Shown: positions 29,607 to 38,092 of the stretch, piece after piece
Layout: every line of letters begins with the position of its first letter
How positions within the stretch are numbered: position 1 is the first letter of the stretch
NCBI GenBank assembly: GCA_016721315.1
Contig: JADKIL010000001.1
Span: 372,001 to 436,000 of the forward strand
Source: Candidatus Villigracilis vicinus
GTDB lineage: Bacteria; Chloroflexota; Anaerolineae; Anaerolineales; Villigracilaceae
Reading direction: 5' to 3'
Length of the DNA stretch: 64,000 bases
The notes under the pieces: generated by a model
What the model saw: the letters and a program-made list of their open reading frames with translations, nothing else
Told to the model about the DNA's origin: nothing
The model's database searches: none
Translations under genes and position numbers: made by a program

Positions 29607-29640
29607 GGAATCCCGGGTCGGGAGAGACCCGGGATTCCCT
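29607..29640 (+). terminator. Strong intrinsic terminator
   Basis: A 13-bp perfect stem GGAATCCCGGGTC / GACCCGGGATTCC with a 6-nt loop right after the protease stop. Confidence 0.85.
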
Positions 29641-29755
29641 GTTCTTGTAAGGGTATTGCAGACAAAACTTATAAAAACTAAGTATAATTATCTTAATGGT
29701 TGAGGCGCTGAAGATGTGCCAAATCATCCCATTTACGGAAACGACTGGAGAACCC

Positions 29756-30403
29756 ATGAAAAAATCATTGTTAATTAGCATTCTTGCCACCATCCTGGTG
29801 ACGGCATGTGCTGCCCAGCCAGCCCAGCCGACTCTTTCTGCTGAAGATCAAAACGCCATTGCGGTTGCTGTGGCAATGACCACAATTGCCGAGAACAGTG
29901 TTGCTGTTGAAAACGCTCCGGTCACAGTTGCCGAGGCTCCGGCGATCCCAACCGAACCTGTGGTGATGGTTTCTGTTGATAATCCCACGGCTATGCCGAA
30001 TGTTACAGATGGGCTTGCCTTGCAGACAACTCCTGAAAGTGTGGTGGACCCCTGTGACAAGATCTTGAAGACTTCTGAAGCTGGTCCGCTTACCAATGTT
30101 CGCTTTAAGAACAAGACTGGCGGACAGGTCAGTTTGGGTGTTTTCCTCTGGAAAGAAAATGCTTATGGGCAATGCGGATATGTAGTTGGAAATCCCATTA
30201 GTATTGCCAAGAACCAAAGCCGCTCTCTTAGCTTGCCGCAGGGCGCTTATTTTGCCTGGGCATGGGTTACTTTCGAAAACGGTGAGACGAGTTCTCCTCA
30301 TGGCAACTTCTTCAACAATGAATCCTCCGATCCCAATCTTTCTGCCAGCGCCCGCCCCACCATGGAAGTGATCATTAAGCGCCTTGAGATCATTCCTGGT
30401 TAA
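29756..30403 (+). CDS. Lipoprotein of unknown function
   Basis: 215 residues. The start at 29756 gives a standard lipoprotein signal (MKKSLLISILATILVTACAA); an upstream ATG at 29696 would put the signal 20 residues in. After a Val/Ala/Pro-rich linker the mature domain has VRFKNKTGGQVSLGVFLWKE and SLSLPQGAYFAWAWVTFENG, pointing to a small beta-sandwich, and two Cys (DPCDKIL, GQCGYVV) that could form a disulfide. A TATAAT box at about 29687 is a possible promoter. It is followed by a perfect terminator. This is the first gene of the 20-kb stretch without frameshifts. Confidence 0.8.
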   Translation: MKKSLLISILATILVTACAAQPAQPTLSAEDQNAIAVAVAMTTIAENSVAVENAPVTVAEAPAIPTEPVVMVSVDNPTAMPNVTDGLALQTTPESVVDPCDKILKTSEAGPLTNVRFKNKTGGQVSLGVFLWKENAYGQCGYVVGNPISIAKNQSRSLSLPQGAYFAWAWVTFENGETSSPHGNFFNNESSDPNLSASARPTMEVIIKRLEIIPG

Positions 30404-30420
30404 TTTATCATTTGCAATAA

Positions 30421-30451
30421 AAAAGACACCGGCATGCCGGTGTCTTTTTTA
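30421..30451 (+). terminator. Bidirectional terminator
   Basis: The palindrome AAAAGACACCGG / CCGGTGTCTTTT flanked by A and T runs between two convergent genes. Confidence 0.9.
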
Positions 30452-30468
30452 TTTGTATATATTGGAGG

Positions 30469-31152
30469 TTAGTCCACGAAACGATATTTGATCAGCGCCC
30501 AGACTGCCTCGAAGGCATCATGAAGTTTGATCTTCTTTCCCTGTGTGTAATCACGTGGATTAAAAGTGATCGGCACCTCATAAATACGATATTTGCGTTT
30601 GAGGATCTTGGCGGTAAATTCTGGCTCAAAGTTGAAACTGTTGGCACGGATAACCATTCCTGCAATTACCTCTTTGCGGAAGACCTTGTAACCGGTTTCC
30701 ATATCGGTCAGAATGGTGTCATATAGGATGTTGGTCATCAAGGTCAATGACTTGTTTGCCACCATGTGCCAGAACATGGTCACACGATGCGCCCTACCGA
30801 GGAAGCGTGAGCCGTATACAACATCAGCCAAGCCTTCTTCGATGGGCTTTATCAGTTCAGGGTAATCGCGCGGATCGTACTCAAGGTCGGCATCCTGAAT
30901 CAGGAGGATATCCCCCTGAGCGGCATTCATACCAGTACGCACTGCAGCGCCCTTGCCTTTATTTTTTTCATGTAAGATGACGCGCAACCCATTTTTTCCA
31001 TCCAGGGTACCCAGAATGTCGCGCGTTCCATCCTTCGAGCCATCGTCCACAAGTATGATCTCATGCGCCAATTGGGTCGCCTGGACGCGTTGAATGATGG
31101 TCTGGATGCTTTCAACTTCGTTGTAAACGGGAATTATGACAGAGAGTTTCAT
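30469..31152 (-). CDS. Family 2 glycosyltransferase (DPM1-like)
   Basis: 227 residues starting MKLSVIIPVYNEVESI. GT-A features: IILVDDGSKDGT, NKGKGAAVRTGM, the DXD-type QDADLEYDP, and GSRFLGRA. It resembles bacterial dolichyl/undecaprenyl-phosphate mannose or glucose synthases, which load a sugar on a lipid carrier at the inner membrane; there is no membrane anchor in this copy. I chose the internal ATG 31152 because the family N-terminus starts there and a TATAAT lies 9 nt upstream, suggesting a leaderless mRNA. Divergent from the AAA ATPase gene. Confidence 0.9.
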   Translation of the reverse strand: MKLSVIIPVYNEVESIQTIIQRVQATQLAHEIILVDDGSKDGTRDILGTLDGKNGLRVILHEKNKGKGAAVRTGMNAAQGDILLIQDADLEYDPRDYPELIKPIEEGLADVVYGSRFLGRAHRVTMFWHMVANKSLTLMTNILYDTILTDMETGYKVFRKEVIAGMVIRANSFNFEPEFTAKILKRKYRIYEVPITFNPRDYTQGKKIKLHDAFEAVWALIKYRFVD

Positions 31153-31161
31153 AGCGGCTGG

Positions 31162-31185
31162 ATTATAAACGAAAAGAAGTATAAT
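31162..31185. promoter_or_regulatory. Back-to-back promoters of the glycosyltransferase and ATPase genes
   Basis: TATAAT on the minus strand at 31162-31167 and TATAAT on the plus strand at 31180-31185 are 12 bp apart. The divergent units thus share one short control region and their -35 zones overlap the opposite -10. Confidence 0.55.
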
Positions 31186-31220
31186 CGGACGCACGTTCGA
31201 AATTTTCCACTCTGGATACG

Positions 31221-32564
31221 GTGACCCTTATGGTAGTAAAACAAACTGGACAAATTCCCCCTGCGCCTTCTGGCGGGTTTACTCCGCCGCAGATCAATAG
31301 CCTTGAGGATACGGGGCTTTCCACCCTCTGGCTTCAAGATCTCATTTTAAAGGTGCTTTACTTTCGTGGGTATTTGTCTGGCAGCAAGATCTCTGATGAG
31401 ATCACCCTGCCCTTTGCCGGTGTGACAGACCAACTTTTAACCACCCTTAAACAGGAAAAATTGATCGAAGTCAAGTCGTCTCAGGGCGGCTTGGGTGAGG
31501 GGTCCTACACCTACGGCATCACCAGCGCTGGAATTGTCCGCGCGCGTGAAGCGTTGGAACGCAGTCAATATGCAGGACCAGCCCCGGTTCCTTTCGAAGT
31601 CTATAATGAATCCATTCGAAAGCAGAAAAGCGGCAGGGTTGCTGTTACCACTCGTAGTATGCGGCAGATTCTTTCGCAAATGGTGATTTCCGAGGCGTCT
31701 TTTCAGCGTCTTGGTCCTGCTTTGAATTCCGGAACATCCATCTTTATGTATGGACCTCCCGGAAACGGCAAGACCAGCATTGCTCGCGCCTTTGGCAACC
31801 TGGTGCTTAGCCAGAACATGTACATTCCGTATGCTTTGTATCTGGACGGGCAGGTGATCAAGGTATATGATGCGGTCAGCCACAGCCTTGCACCGGATAA
31901 TGACACTGGTTCTCCCAACCCAACCGGTACATTGCGCTCCAACAACCGCCGCGACCCACGCTGGGTTAAGATTCGTCGACCATTCATTGTTGTCGGCGGC
32001 GAGTTGACGTTGGAAGGTCTTGACCTCGTATTTGATGACACCACAAAATTTTACGAAGCGCCATTTCAAGTGAAAGCCAATGGCGGAATTCTGCTTATTG
32101 ACGACTTTGGACGTCAGCAGGTTCGTCCGCGTGACCTGCTCAACCGCTGGATCGTTCCACTCGAAAACCGGGTGGACTTCCTGCGCCTGCATACCGGGCG
32201 CAAAGTGGAAGTGCCCTTCGATGTCTTGATCGTCTTCTCGACCAACCTGCCGCCAAAAGACCTCGTCGACGAAGCCTTCCTGCGTCGTTTGCGCCACAAG
32301 ATCGAGATCGGCGACCCATCCTTTGAAGAATATCGCGAGATCTTTAAGCGCGTTGCCCAAGACAAACGCGTTGAATATAACGATCAGGGATTGGCTTATC
32401 TTCTGCAGGAATGGTACATCAAACGCAATCGAAAGCTGCGCGCTTCCCATCCCCGCGACCTGTGCGATCAGATTCTCGATATCGCCTCGTACATGTCGGT
32501 TACGCCTACCATGTCGCGTGAAATGATCGATCGCGCTGCCAAAGCTTATTTTGTGGACATTTAA
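31221..32564 (+). CDS. AAA-type ATPase with N-terminal winged-helix-like domain
   Basis: 447 residues (GTG 31221; the in-frame ATG at 31230 is an alternative). Residues 30-115 look like a winged helix (LILKVLYFRGYLSGSKISDE, GITSAGIVRAREAL). The ATPase core has Walker A MYGPPGNGKTS, Walker B GGILLIDDFG, sensor 1 IVFSTN and an Arg-finger region DEAFLRRLRHKIEI. The partner and process are unknown; ATPases of this type are common in Chloroflexota and Actinobacteria and are often linked to pilus or secretion clusters, which are not seen here. A divergent glycosyltransferase and a downstream GDPD give no clear hint. Confidence 0.85.
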   Translation: MTLMVVKQTGQIPPAPSGGFTPPQINSLEDTGLSTLWLQDLILKVLYFRGYLSGSKISDEITLPFAGVTDQLLTTLKQEKLIEVKSSQGGLGEGSYTYGITSAGIVRAREALERSQYAGPAPVPFEVYNESIRKQKSGRVAVTTRSMRQILSQMVISEASFQRLGPALNSGTSIFMYGPPGNGKTSIARAFGNLVLSQNMYIPYALYLDGQVIKVYDAVSHSLAPDNDTGSPNPTGTLRSNNRRDPRWVKIRRPFIVVGGELTLEGLDLVFDDTTKFYEAPFQVKANGGILLIDDFGRQQVRPRDLLNRWIVPLENRVDFLRLHTGRKVEVPFDVLIVFSTNLPPKDLVDEAFLRRLRHKIEIGDPSFEEYREIFKRVAQDKRVEYNDQGLAYLLQEWYIKRNRKLRASHPRDLCDQILDIASYMSVTPTMSREMIDRAAKAYFVDI

Positions 32565-32599
32565 ACCCGCCTCACCATACCGCCTCAACCTGACTCATC

Positions 32600-33352
32600 A
32601 TGCTTGATCTTTTCCCACATCCCATCCTTCTCGCTCATCGGGGCGATCTGGCGCATGCGCCGGAGAATACACTCCCATCTTTCACACAAGCCATCCAAAA
32701 AGGCGCCGATGGCGTGGAATTGGATGCCAAACTTACCGTCGATGGACATGTTATCGTCATCCATGATGAAACCGTGGACCGCACCACGGATGGCAAGGGA
32801 AAAGTCGCTTCCTTTACTTTGGATGCGATCCGAAAATTGGATGCAGGTACCTGGTTTAACCCGAAATTTGCAGGCACAAAAGTCCCTTTGCTGGAAGAAG
32901 TCTTTGAGACTGTTGGCAAGGATAAACTTATCAACATCGAATTGACGAATTATTACTCCCGGCATGATGGTCTGGTGGTAAAGGTCTGCGATTTGATCAA
33001 ACGCCACAACAATGCCAGCCAGATCATTTTTTCTTCCTTTTTTGCTTCGAATTTAAAGATCGCCCAACAGACTCTGCCTGAGATCCCGCGCGGATTACTC
33101 GCTCTGCCCGGACTGATGGGGTTGTGGGCGCGTTCCTTTGGCTTCATGTTCGGTGACTATCAGGCATCTCATCCGCACATTTCAGATGCCAGTCGGGAAC
33201 AAATTCAACGCGCGCATCGTGTGAAACGCCGGGTACATGTATGGACGGCAAACTCTCCCGAGGAGATTCAGCGCCTGCGTGATTGGGGTGTGGACGGACT
33301 CTTCACGGATGACCCTGGCGCAGCAGTACAGGCTCTTGGCAGGGCGAAGTGA
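32600..33352 (+). CDS. Glycerophosphodiester phosphodiesterase
   Basis: 250 residues. Hydrolyses glycerophosphodiesters to glycerol 3-phosphate and an alcohol. The TIM-barrel GDPD signatures are all here: LLAHRGDLAHAPENT (catalytic His, Arg and Glu), GVELDAKLTVDGHVIVIHDE (metal-binding Glu/Asp and second His), LINIELT and VHVWTANSPEE. No signal peptide, so it acts in the cytoplasm, like UgpQ. It starts 35 bp after the ATPase gene on the same strand and may share its transcript. Confidence 0.95.
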   Translation: MLDLFPHPILLAHRGDLAHAPENTLPSFTQAIQKGADGVELDAKLTVDGHVIVIHDETVDRTTDGKGKVASFTLDAIRKLDAGTWFNPKFAGTKVPLLEEVFETVGKDKLINIELTNYYSRHDGLVVKVCDLIKRHNNASQIIFSSFFASNLKIAQQTLPEIPRGLLALPGLMGLWARSFGFMFGDYQASHPHISDASREQIQRAHRVKRRVHVWTANSPEEIQRLRDWGVDGLFTDDPGAAVQALGRAK

Positions 33353-33470
33353 AGCTCTCCGAATGCCGGGAACAAGCCCGGGCGCAGATCGAAGCGGAAA
33401 TCCAATGGCGTCGTTCAATGAACGGCGTCCATTTTGTCTTAATAGCAAGTTGTGTTATAAAAGTGCATCC

Positions 33471-36230
33471 ATGCGCCTGATCCGTGTCCTTCTTCTTTTT
33501 GTTTTTATTTTTTCCCTTGCACCGGGTTCAACCCAGGCGCAAACTGCCACGCCGCCCGCGGCTGTGCGGCTTGTGATGGATTCAATGACGCCCGAAGAGC
33601 GTGTGGGACAGTTGTTTTTGGTAACTTTTAACGGGGTTGATACCAGCAGTGAGTCGCAAATTTATGATCTGATCGTTCGCCGCCATGTGGGTGGAGTGGT
33701 TCTGCTGGCAGAGAACGATAACTTCAGTGCGGAGAATACACCACAACAGGCATTTCAATTGATCGAACAGCTCCAACGCATGGAGTGGGAAAACTCTATT
33801 ACACCTGTGATCGACCCGGTATCTGGAAATTCACAACGCTTCGCTTATGTTCCACTGTTCATTGGCGTCTCGCAAGAAGGGGATGGATACCCGACCGACC
33901 AGATATTGGACGGGCTGACGCCTTTGCCTAGTGAAATGGCGATCGGTGCTACATGGAACACTGACCTCGCAGAAGAAGTGGGTGGGGTGCGTGGTAGTGA
34001 AATTTCATCATTGGGTATCAACCTTTTCCTTGGACCTTCATTAGATGTACTGGAGACCCCGGCTGAATCTGGCGGAGACTTGGGGACGCGCGTTTTCGGC
34101 GGTGATCCATTTTGGGTGGGCGAGATGGGTCGCGCCTATGTGAGGGGCTTGCATACCGGTTCGGCAGGCAGGATGCTTGTGGTTGCCAAACATTTTCCAG
34201 GCGCAGGCGGGGCAGATCGTTTGCCGCAAGTGGAAGTTTCTACGGTTCGTAAATCTCTTGAGCAACTGAAACAGGTGGAGTTTGCACCTTTCTTTGCGGT
34301 GACGGGGAATGCCACGACCCCTGAAGAGGCTGTGGATGGTTTGCTCGTATCGCACATTCGTTATCAGGGATTTCAGGGCAATATCCGCGCTACGACCCGC
34401 CCGATCAGTTTTGACCAACAGGCGCTTACGCAAATTTTGGCTTTGCCAGAATTTGCGAGTTGGTATACCAACGGTGGATTACTTGTCAGTGATAATCTTG
34501 GCACAACGGCTGTGCATGATTTTTATGTCACGGGCGGCGGTCAGTTCCAGGCACGAGTTGCTGCGCGTGATTCCTTCCTTGCCGGGAATGACCTCTTGTA
34601 TTTGGGAAACATCAAAGGGGATGATGCTCCTGATAGTTACACATCGGCGGTTCGCACCTTGGAATTCTTTGCGCAAAAGTATCGTGAAGACCCCGCTTTC
34701 GCCCAGCGCGTGGACGCTTCTTTAGCACGTATCATTGCTGCCAAGCTGCGTATTTACGATAACTTCATAATTTCCAACGTTGTCTTGCCGAACCCCGAAT
34801 CTATTGGGAATGGGACGATCTTAGAATCCACCGATACGAACTCGGATATTACTTTTCAGGTTGCCCGAAATGCTGCCACACTTGTAAGCCCCAGTCAGCA
34901 GGATCTGGCTTCTATTTTGCCGTTACCGCCCCAGCCAAATGACCGAGTCGTGTTCATCACGGACCCTGTCAGCGTGGCGCAATGTTCAGATTGTTCACCT
35001 CAATCTTTCCTTGCATTCGATGCGCTGCAAAATGCAGTCCTGCGCTTATACGGTCCACAAAGCGGGAATCAAGTGGAAGAGTTTCGCTTGAAATCATATT
35101 CATTTGAAAATGTGCAGGCATTGCTGGACCTGCCAGATGACAATCAATTTGTGGCGGATGATCTCGATAATGCCGATTGGGTCGTTCTTTCCATTAATGA
35201 CTCAGCGAAGGGGCAGGCAGAATTGATCAGCCGCTTGTTGCGCGAACGTCCCGACCTGCTCTTGAATAAACAATTGATCTTGTTCACATTCGGCGCACCA
35301 TATTATTTTGACACAACCACGCTTTCACGTTTCACTGCTTATTACGCACTTTACAGCAAACAGCCCGAGTTTGTCGATGTGGCTGTACGCCTGCTATTTC
35401 AAGAATTACCGCCATCCGGTGCCTCGCCTGTTTCCATCCCTGCTGTTGGATATGAGCTGATCAGCGTTACGGCTCCAAATCCGAATCAGATCATCCCGAT
35501 CTTTCTGGACCTGCCGCCTGCGCCGACTACCCCAGAAGCTTCAATCACTCCCGAGCCGACCCTGACTCCGCTCTTCCGTATTGGTGACACCATTTCGATT
35601 CGTACGGGCATAATTCAAGATCACAATGGCAATGAAGTCCCCGATGGGACGGTGGTGCAGTTTTCCATGCTGCTCACTGGTGAAGGCGGCGGTATTTTAC
35701 AGCAGGTCGAGTCTGTTACGAAAGACGGTGTTGCGCGCGCTGCATTCGGGTTGGATAAGCCCGGTCTGCTGGAAATTCGTGTGGCGAGTGAACCGGCGGT
35801 CATCTCCGAAGTTCTGCAACTGGATGTTTCCCAGTCTGGAGCAGTGGCAGTGACCGTGGTCGTGCCGGAACTGACGCAATCTTCCGAGCCGACGCCTGCT
35901 CCGCCGGTGCAGGCAGCACAGGATGCCTTCGTGACGGGGGAGGGCTACCCGCGTGTTTCCGCTTGGTCACTTTCGATGTTGTTCGTGCTTTTGGCTGCCG
36001 GGGCTTTCTTTGGCATATCCTCCCGCTTCCTAAAACGGACGTTTGCCATGCGCCTGTCCTTGGGGATGCTGTTGGGCGGTTTGTTGGCATATAACCTGCT
36101 CGCGCTTGGTTTTTTCAACGTGTCCGACTGGTTGAAGGATGCCGGAGTCACCGGCGTGCTCTATGCCACCATGGCGGGGCAGGTACTGGGGCTGGCAGGC
36201 GGGTGGGTTTGGTCTCGTTCGAAAAAATAG
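33471..36230 (+). CDS. Glycoside hydrolase family 3 enzyme with membrane-anchored C-terminus
   Basis: 919 residues from ATG 33471; an open frame begins at 33237, but only from 33471 is there a signal peptide (MRLIRVLLLFVFIFSLAPGS). The GH3 barrel (about 30-360) has NLFLGPSLDV, VAKHFPGAGGADR and the nucleophile Asp in GLLVSDNLG; this pattern is that of beta-N-acetylhexosaminidases (NagZ group), so peptidoglycan recycling or turnover at the surface is likely. A second alpha/beta domain follows, then an Ig-like domain (about 780-860, GNEVPDGTVVQFSML) and three C-terminal membrane helices. A TATAAA box lies 9 nt upstream of the ATG and no ribosome site is seen. Confidence 0.9.
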   Translation: MRLIRVLLLFVFIFSLAPGSTQAQTATPPAAVRLVMDSMTPEERVGQLFLVTFNGVDTSSESQIYDLIVRRHVGGVVLLAENDNFSAENTPQQAFQLIEQLQRMEWENSITPVIDPVSGNSQRFAYVPLFIGVSQEGDGYPTDQILDGLTPLPSEMAIGATWNTDLAEEVGGVRGSEISSLGINLFLGPSLDVLETPAESGGDLGTRVFGGDPFWVGEMGRAYVRGLHTGSAGRMLVVAKHFPGAGGADRLPQVEVSTVRKSLEQLKQVEFAPFFAVTGNATTPEEAVDGLLVSHIRYQGFQGNIRATTRPISFDQQALTQILALPEFASWYTNGGLLVSDNLGTTAVHDFYVTGGGQFQARVAARDSFLAGNDLLYLGNIKGDDAPDSYTSAVRTLEFFAQKYREDPAFAQRVDASLARIIAAKLRIYDNFIISNVVLPNPESIGNGTILESTDTNSDITFQVARNAATLVSPSQQDLASILPLPPQPNDRVVFITDPVSVAQCSDCSPQSFLAFDALQNAVLRLYGPQSGNQVEEFRLKSYSFENVQALLDLPDDNQFVADDLDNADWVVLSINDSAKGQAELISRLLRERPDLLLNKQLILFTFGAPYYFDTTTLSRFTAYYALYSKQPEFVDVAVRLLFQELPPSGASPVSIPAVGYELISVTAPNPNQIIPIFLDLPPAPTTPEASITPEPTLTPLFRIGDTISIRTGIIQDHNGNEVPDGTVVQFSMLLTGEGGGILQQVESVTKDGVARAAFGLDKPGLLEIRVASEPAVISEVLQLDVSQSGAVAVTVVVPELTQSSEPTPAPPVQAAQDAFVTGEGYPRVSAWSLSMLFVLLAAGAFFGISSRFLKRTFAMRLSLGMLLGGLLAYNLLALGFFNVSDWLKDAGVTGVLYATMAGQVLGLAGGWVWSRSKK

Positions 36231-36318
36231 TACTTTCAAACCATATTAATTTCTTGAAGCGTTCATCCCCCTTGTGGGATAATACCCCTCCACCGAAGTG
36301 GTTAGGAGATTATGGATC

Positions 36319-37347
36319 ATGGAATCGAACAATAAAGCCGGTAAAGTAAAAAACGTTAATAAGGCAAAACAACCGCCTATTTTATTTGAGAAGACTCAGG
36401 CGATCATTAAGCAGCTGACGAAGGAGCTTGGCGGCACACTGGTCACCTATTTTAACAATCCGCGCGGAAGTGTCTGTCACGATGATGTATTGGCATTATT
36501 CGAATTACTTGAAAAGATAGGGCGGCAGGAGAAGATCTATCTTTTCATAAAATCCAGTGGCGGCAATGGGCAGGCCTCCCTGCGGATCGTGAACTTGCTG
36601 CGGCAGTATTGCGATGAGATCATCGCTGTCCTGCCCTTAGAGTGTGCCTCTGCTGCCACAATGATCACGCTGGGCGCAAACGAAATTCACATGGGACCCA
36701 TGGCGTATCTCACTTCTGTGGATACATCTTTGACACATGCCCTCTCACCGATCGATCGCGATAATGACCGCGTGAGCGTCAGCTTGGATGAATTGAACCG
36801 CGTCGTTCGGCTGTGGCAGGCTCAAAAGTCTGATTCGAGCGAGAACCCATATCAGCAATTATTTCAGCATGTACATCCCCTTGTCATCGGTGCAGTAGAC
36901 CGAGCAGAATCCCTTTCGATTATGTTGTGCAAGGAACTGTTGGCTTATCACATTAAGCAAGAAGAAGTTGCCGAGAAAATTGCCTCGACCTTAAACTCGA
37001 AATACCCTTCACATGGGTATCCGATCCTGTTCGATGAAGCCCAACGTATTGGGCTCAAGGTCAACCGCCTTCCGGCTGCGATCAACTCACAGTTGCTCGA
37101 GCTAAATGAGCTTTATAGTGAGATGGGGCAGCGCGCAACCACGGATTTTGATGATACCCATGCACACGGAAATGAGATCCTCAACATCTGGGAATCGACC
37201 GATGTGCTGGTCTATTATCAACAAGATAAAGACTGGTTCTATCGTACAGAAGAGCGTCGCTGGATCTCGCTTAATGACAATAGCAGTTGGCGGCGGATGC
37301 ACAGAAAAGGCAGCAAGGTGGAAAAATCCATCTTGCACATTTCGTAA
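36319..37347 (+). CDS. SDH-type Clp-fold serine protease-like protein
   Basis: 342 residues. I chose ATG 36319 because TAGGAG precedes it; 36298 (GTG) is an alternative. Residues 60-150 match the crotonase/ClpP fold: KIYLFIKSSGGNGQASLRIV, then EIIAVLPLECASAATMITLG with a Ser in the usual nucleophile place, and EIHMGPMAYLTSVD. Such proteins include SppA and the 'SDH family Clp fold serine proteinase', where Ser-Asp-His or Ser-Lys act. The C-terminal 80 residues (STDVLVYYQQDKDWFYRTEE) are extra and unassigned. No signal peptide or membrane helix, so it is cytosolic. Confidence 0.8.
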   Translation: MESNNKAGKVKNVNKAKQPPILFEKTQAIIKQLTKELGGTLVTYFNNPRGSVCHDDVLALFELLEKIGRQEKIYLFIKSSGGNGQASLRIVNLLRQYCDEIIAVLPLECASAATMITLGANEIHMGPMAYLTSVDTSLTHALSPIDRDNDRVSVSLDELNRVVRLWQAQKSDSSENPYQQLFQHVHPLVIGAVDRAESLSIMLCKELLAYHIKQEEVAEKIASTLNSKYPSHGYPILFDEAQRIGLKVNRLPAAINSQLLELNELYSEMGQRATTDFDDTHAHGNEILNIWESTDVLVYYQQDKDWFYRTEERRWISLNDNSSWRRMHRKGSKVEKSILHIS

Positions 37348-37353
37348 AATTTT

Positions 37354-37381
37354 GAGGCACAGCACCCGCTGTGCCTCTTTT
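37354..37381 (+). terminator. Intrinsic terminator
   Basis: GAGGCACAG / CTGTGCCTC stem with a 6-nt loop then TTTTATT, 7 bp after the protease stop. Confidence 0.9.
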
Positions 37382-37410
37382 ATTGTGGGCGAGGTGGTAA
37401 AACTAATCTG

Positions 37411-37449
37411 TTGCAAAACCTTTGCAAAACCTTTGCATTGTGTTAGAAT
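37411..37449 (+). promoter_or_regulatory. Peroxiredoxin promoter with 11-bp direct repeats
   Basis: TTGCAAAACCT occurs twice in tandem (37411 and 37422) and a third partial copy (TTGCATTG) follows. The second copy can be a -35 box (TTGCAA, 37422) with TAGAAT at 37444 as -10, spacer 16. Repeats overlapping the -35 suggest a regulator-binding site. Confidence 0.5.
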
Positions 37450-37479
37450 ATTTCTATTCGATTTTGTGAAAAGGTACTC

Positions 37480-38079
37480 ATGGCAAAGAACTCTCAACTC
37501 AAATTTAATGATCTGGCTCCCGACTTGACCCTTTTGAATGGGAATGGCAACCCTGTGCAACTTTCCTCTCTCTGGAAAGAGCATGTAGTCGTGCTTGCAT
37601 TTACTCGTCATTTTGGATGCCCGCAGTGTAAGGAAATGATCGACCAGTTGATCGACTCGCATCAGACCCTGACCGATAATGGGTTGATGCTTACGATTAT
37701 TTCCCACGCCTCGCCCGAATCTGCAAATAAATTCTGTGAACAGCGTGCCCCGAATGCGCTCTGTCTTGCCGACCCCGATCGGGCTGCCTACCGTGCCTAC
37801 GGACTGTACCGTGGCACCCTTTGGCAGACGCTCATTTCGCCGCGTATTTGGAAGTCTAATCGCAGGTTGGCACGTGAAAAAGGCATCAAGCCCGAATTGC
37901 CGCTTCCGGGTCAGGATGCCTATCAAATGTCTGGCACCTTTGTCATTGGCACAGATGGAAAGATTCGCCTGCCGTATTACTATGAAGATATCGCCGACCA
38001 TCCCCCAGTAGACCTACTCTTGCATGGCATTATGGGTGTGGATTGGAAAAAGCCGTTTGACTCAAAACCATTGGCATAG
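37480..38079 (+). CDS. Peroxiredoxin-like protein (AhpC/TSA superfamily, CPQC motif)
   Basis: 199 residues, thioredoxin fold. The resolving/peroxidatic site is FGCPQC (about residues 48-53), a CxxC instead of the PxxxTxxC of classical peroxiredoxins; this is the PRXL2/AhpC-like branch whose members reduce peroxides or act as thiol oxidoreductases. TFVIGTDGKI near the C-terminus is the typical strand. It probably protects against peroxide and its promoter carries direct repeats. It starts an apparent unit with the ABC exporter genes 14 bp downstream. AAGG upstream of ATG 37480 supports the start. Confidence 0.85.
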   Translation: MAKNSQLKFNDLAPDLTLLNGNGNPVQLSSLWKEHVVVLAFTRHFGCPQCKEMIDQLIDSHQTLTDNGLMLTIISHASPESANKFCEQRAPNALCLADPDRAAYRAYGLYRGTLWQTLISPRIWKSNRRLAREKGIKPELPLPGQDAYQMSGTFVIGTDGKIRLPYYYEDIADHPPVDLLLHGIMGVDWKKPFDSKPLA

Positions 38080-38092
38080 GAAGTAGAAGGAA

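Noticed and set aside
33237..33470. 78 extra residues at the N-terminus of the GH3 enzyme
   Set aside because: This part overlaps the GDPD gene and lacks a signal peptide; the ATG at 33471 starts one.
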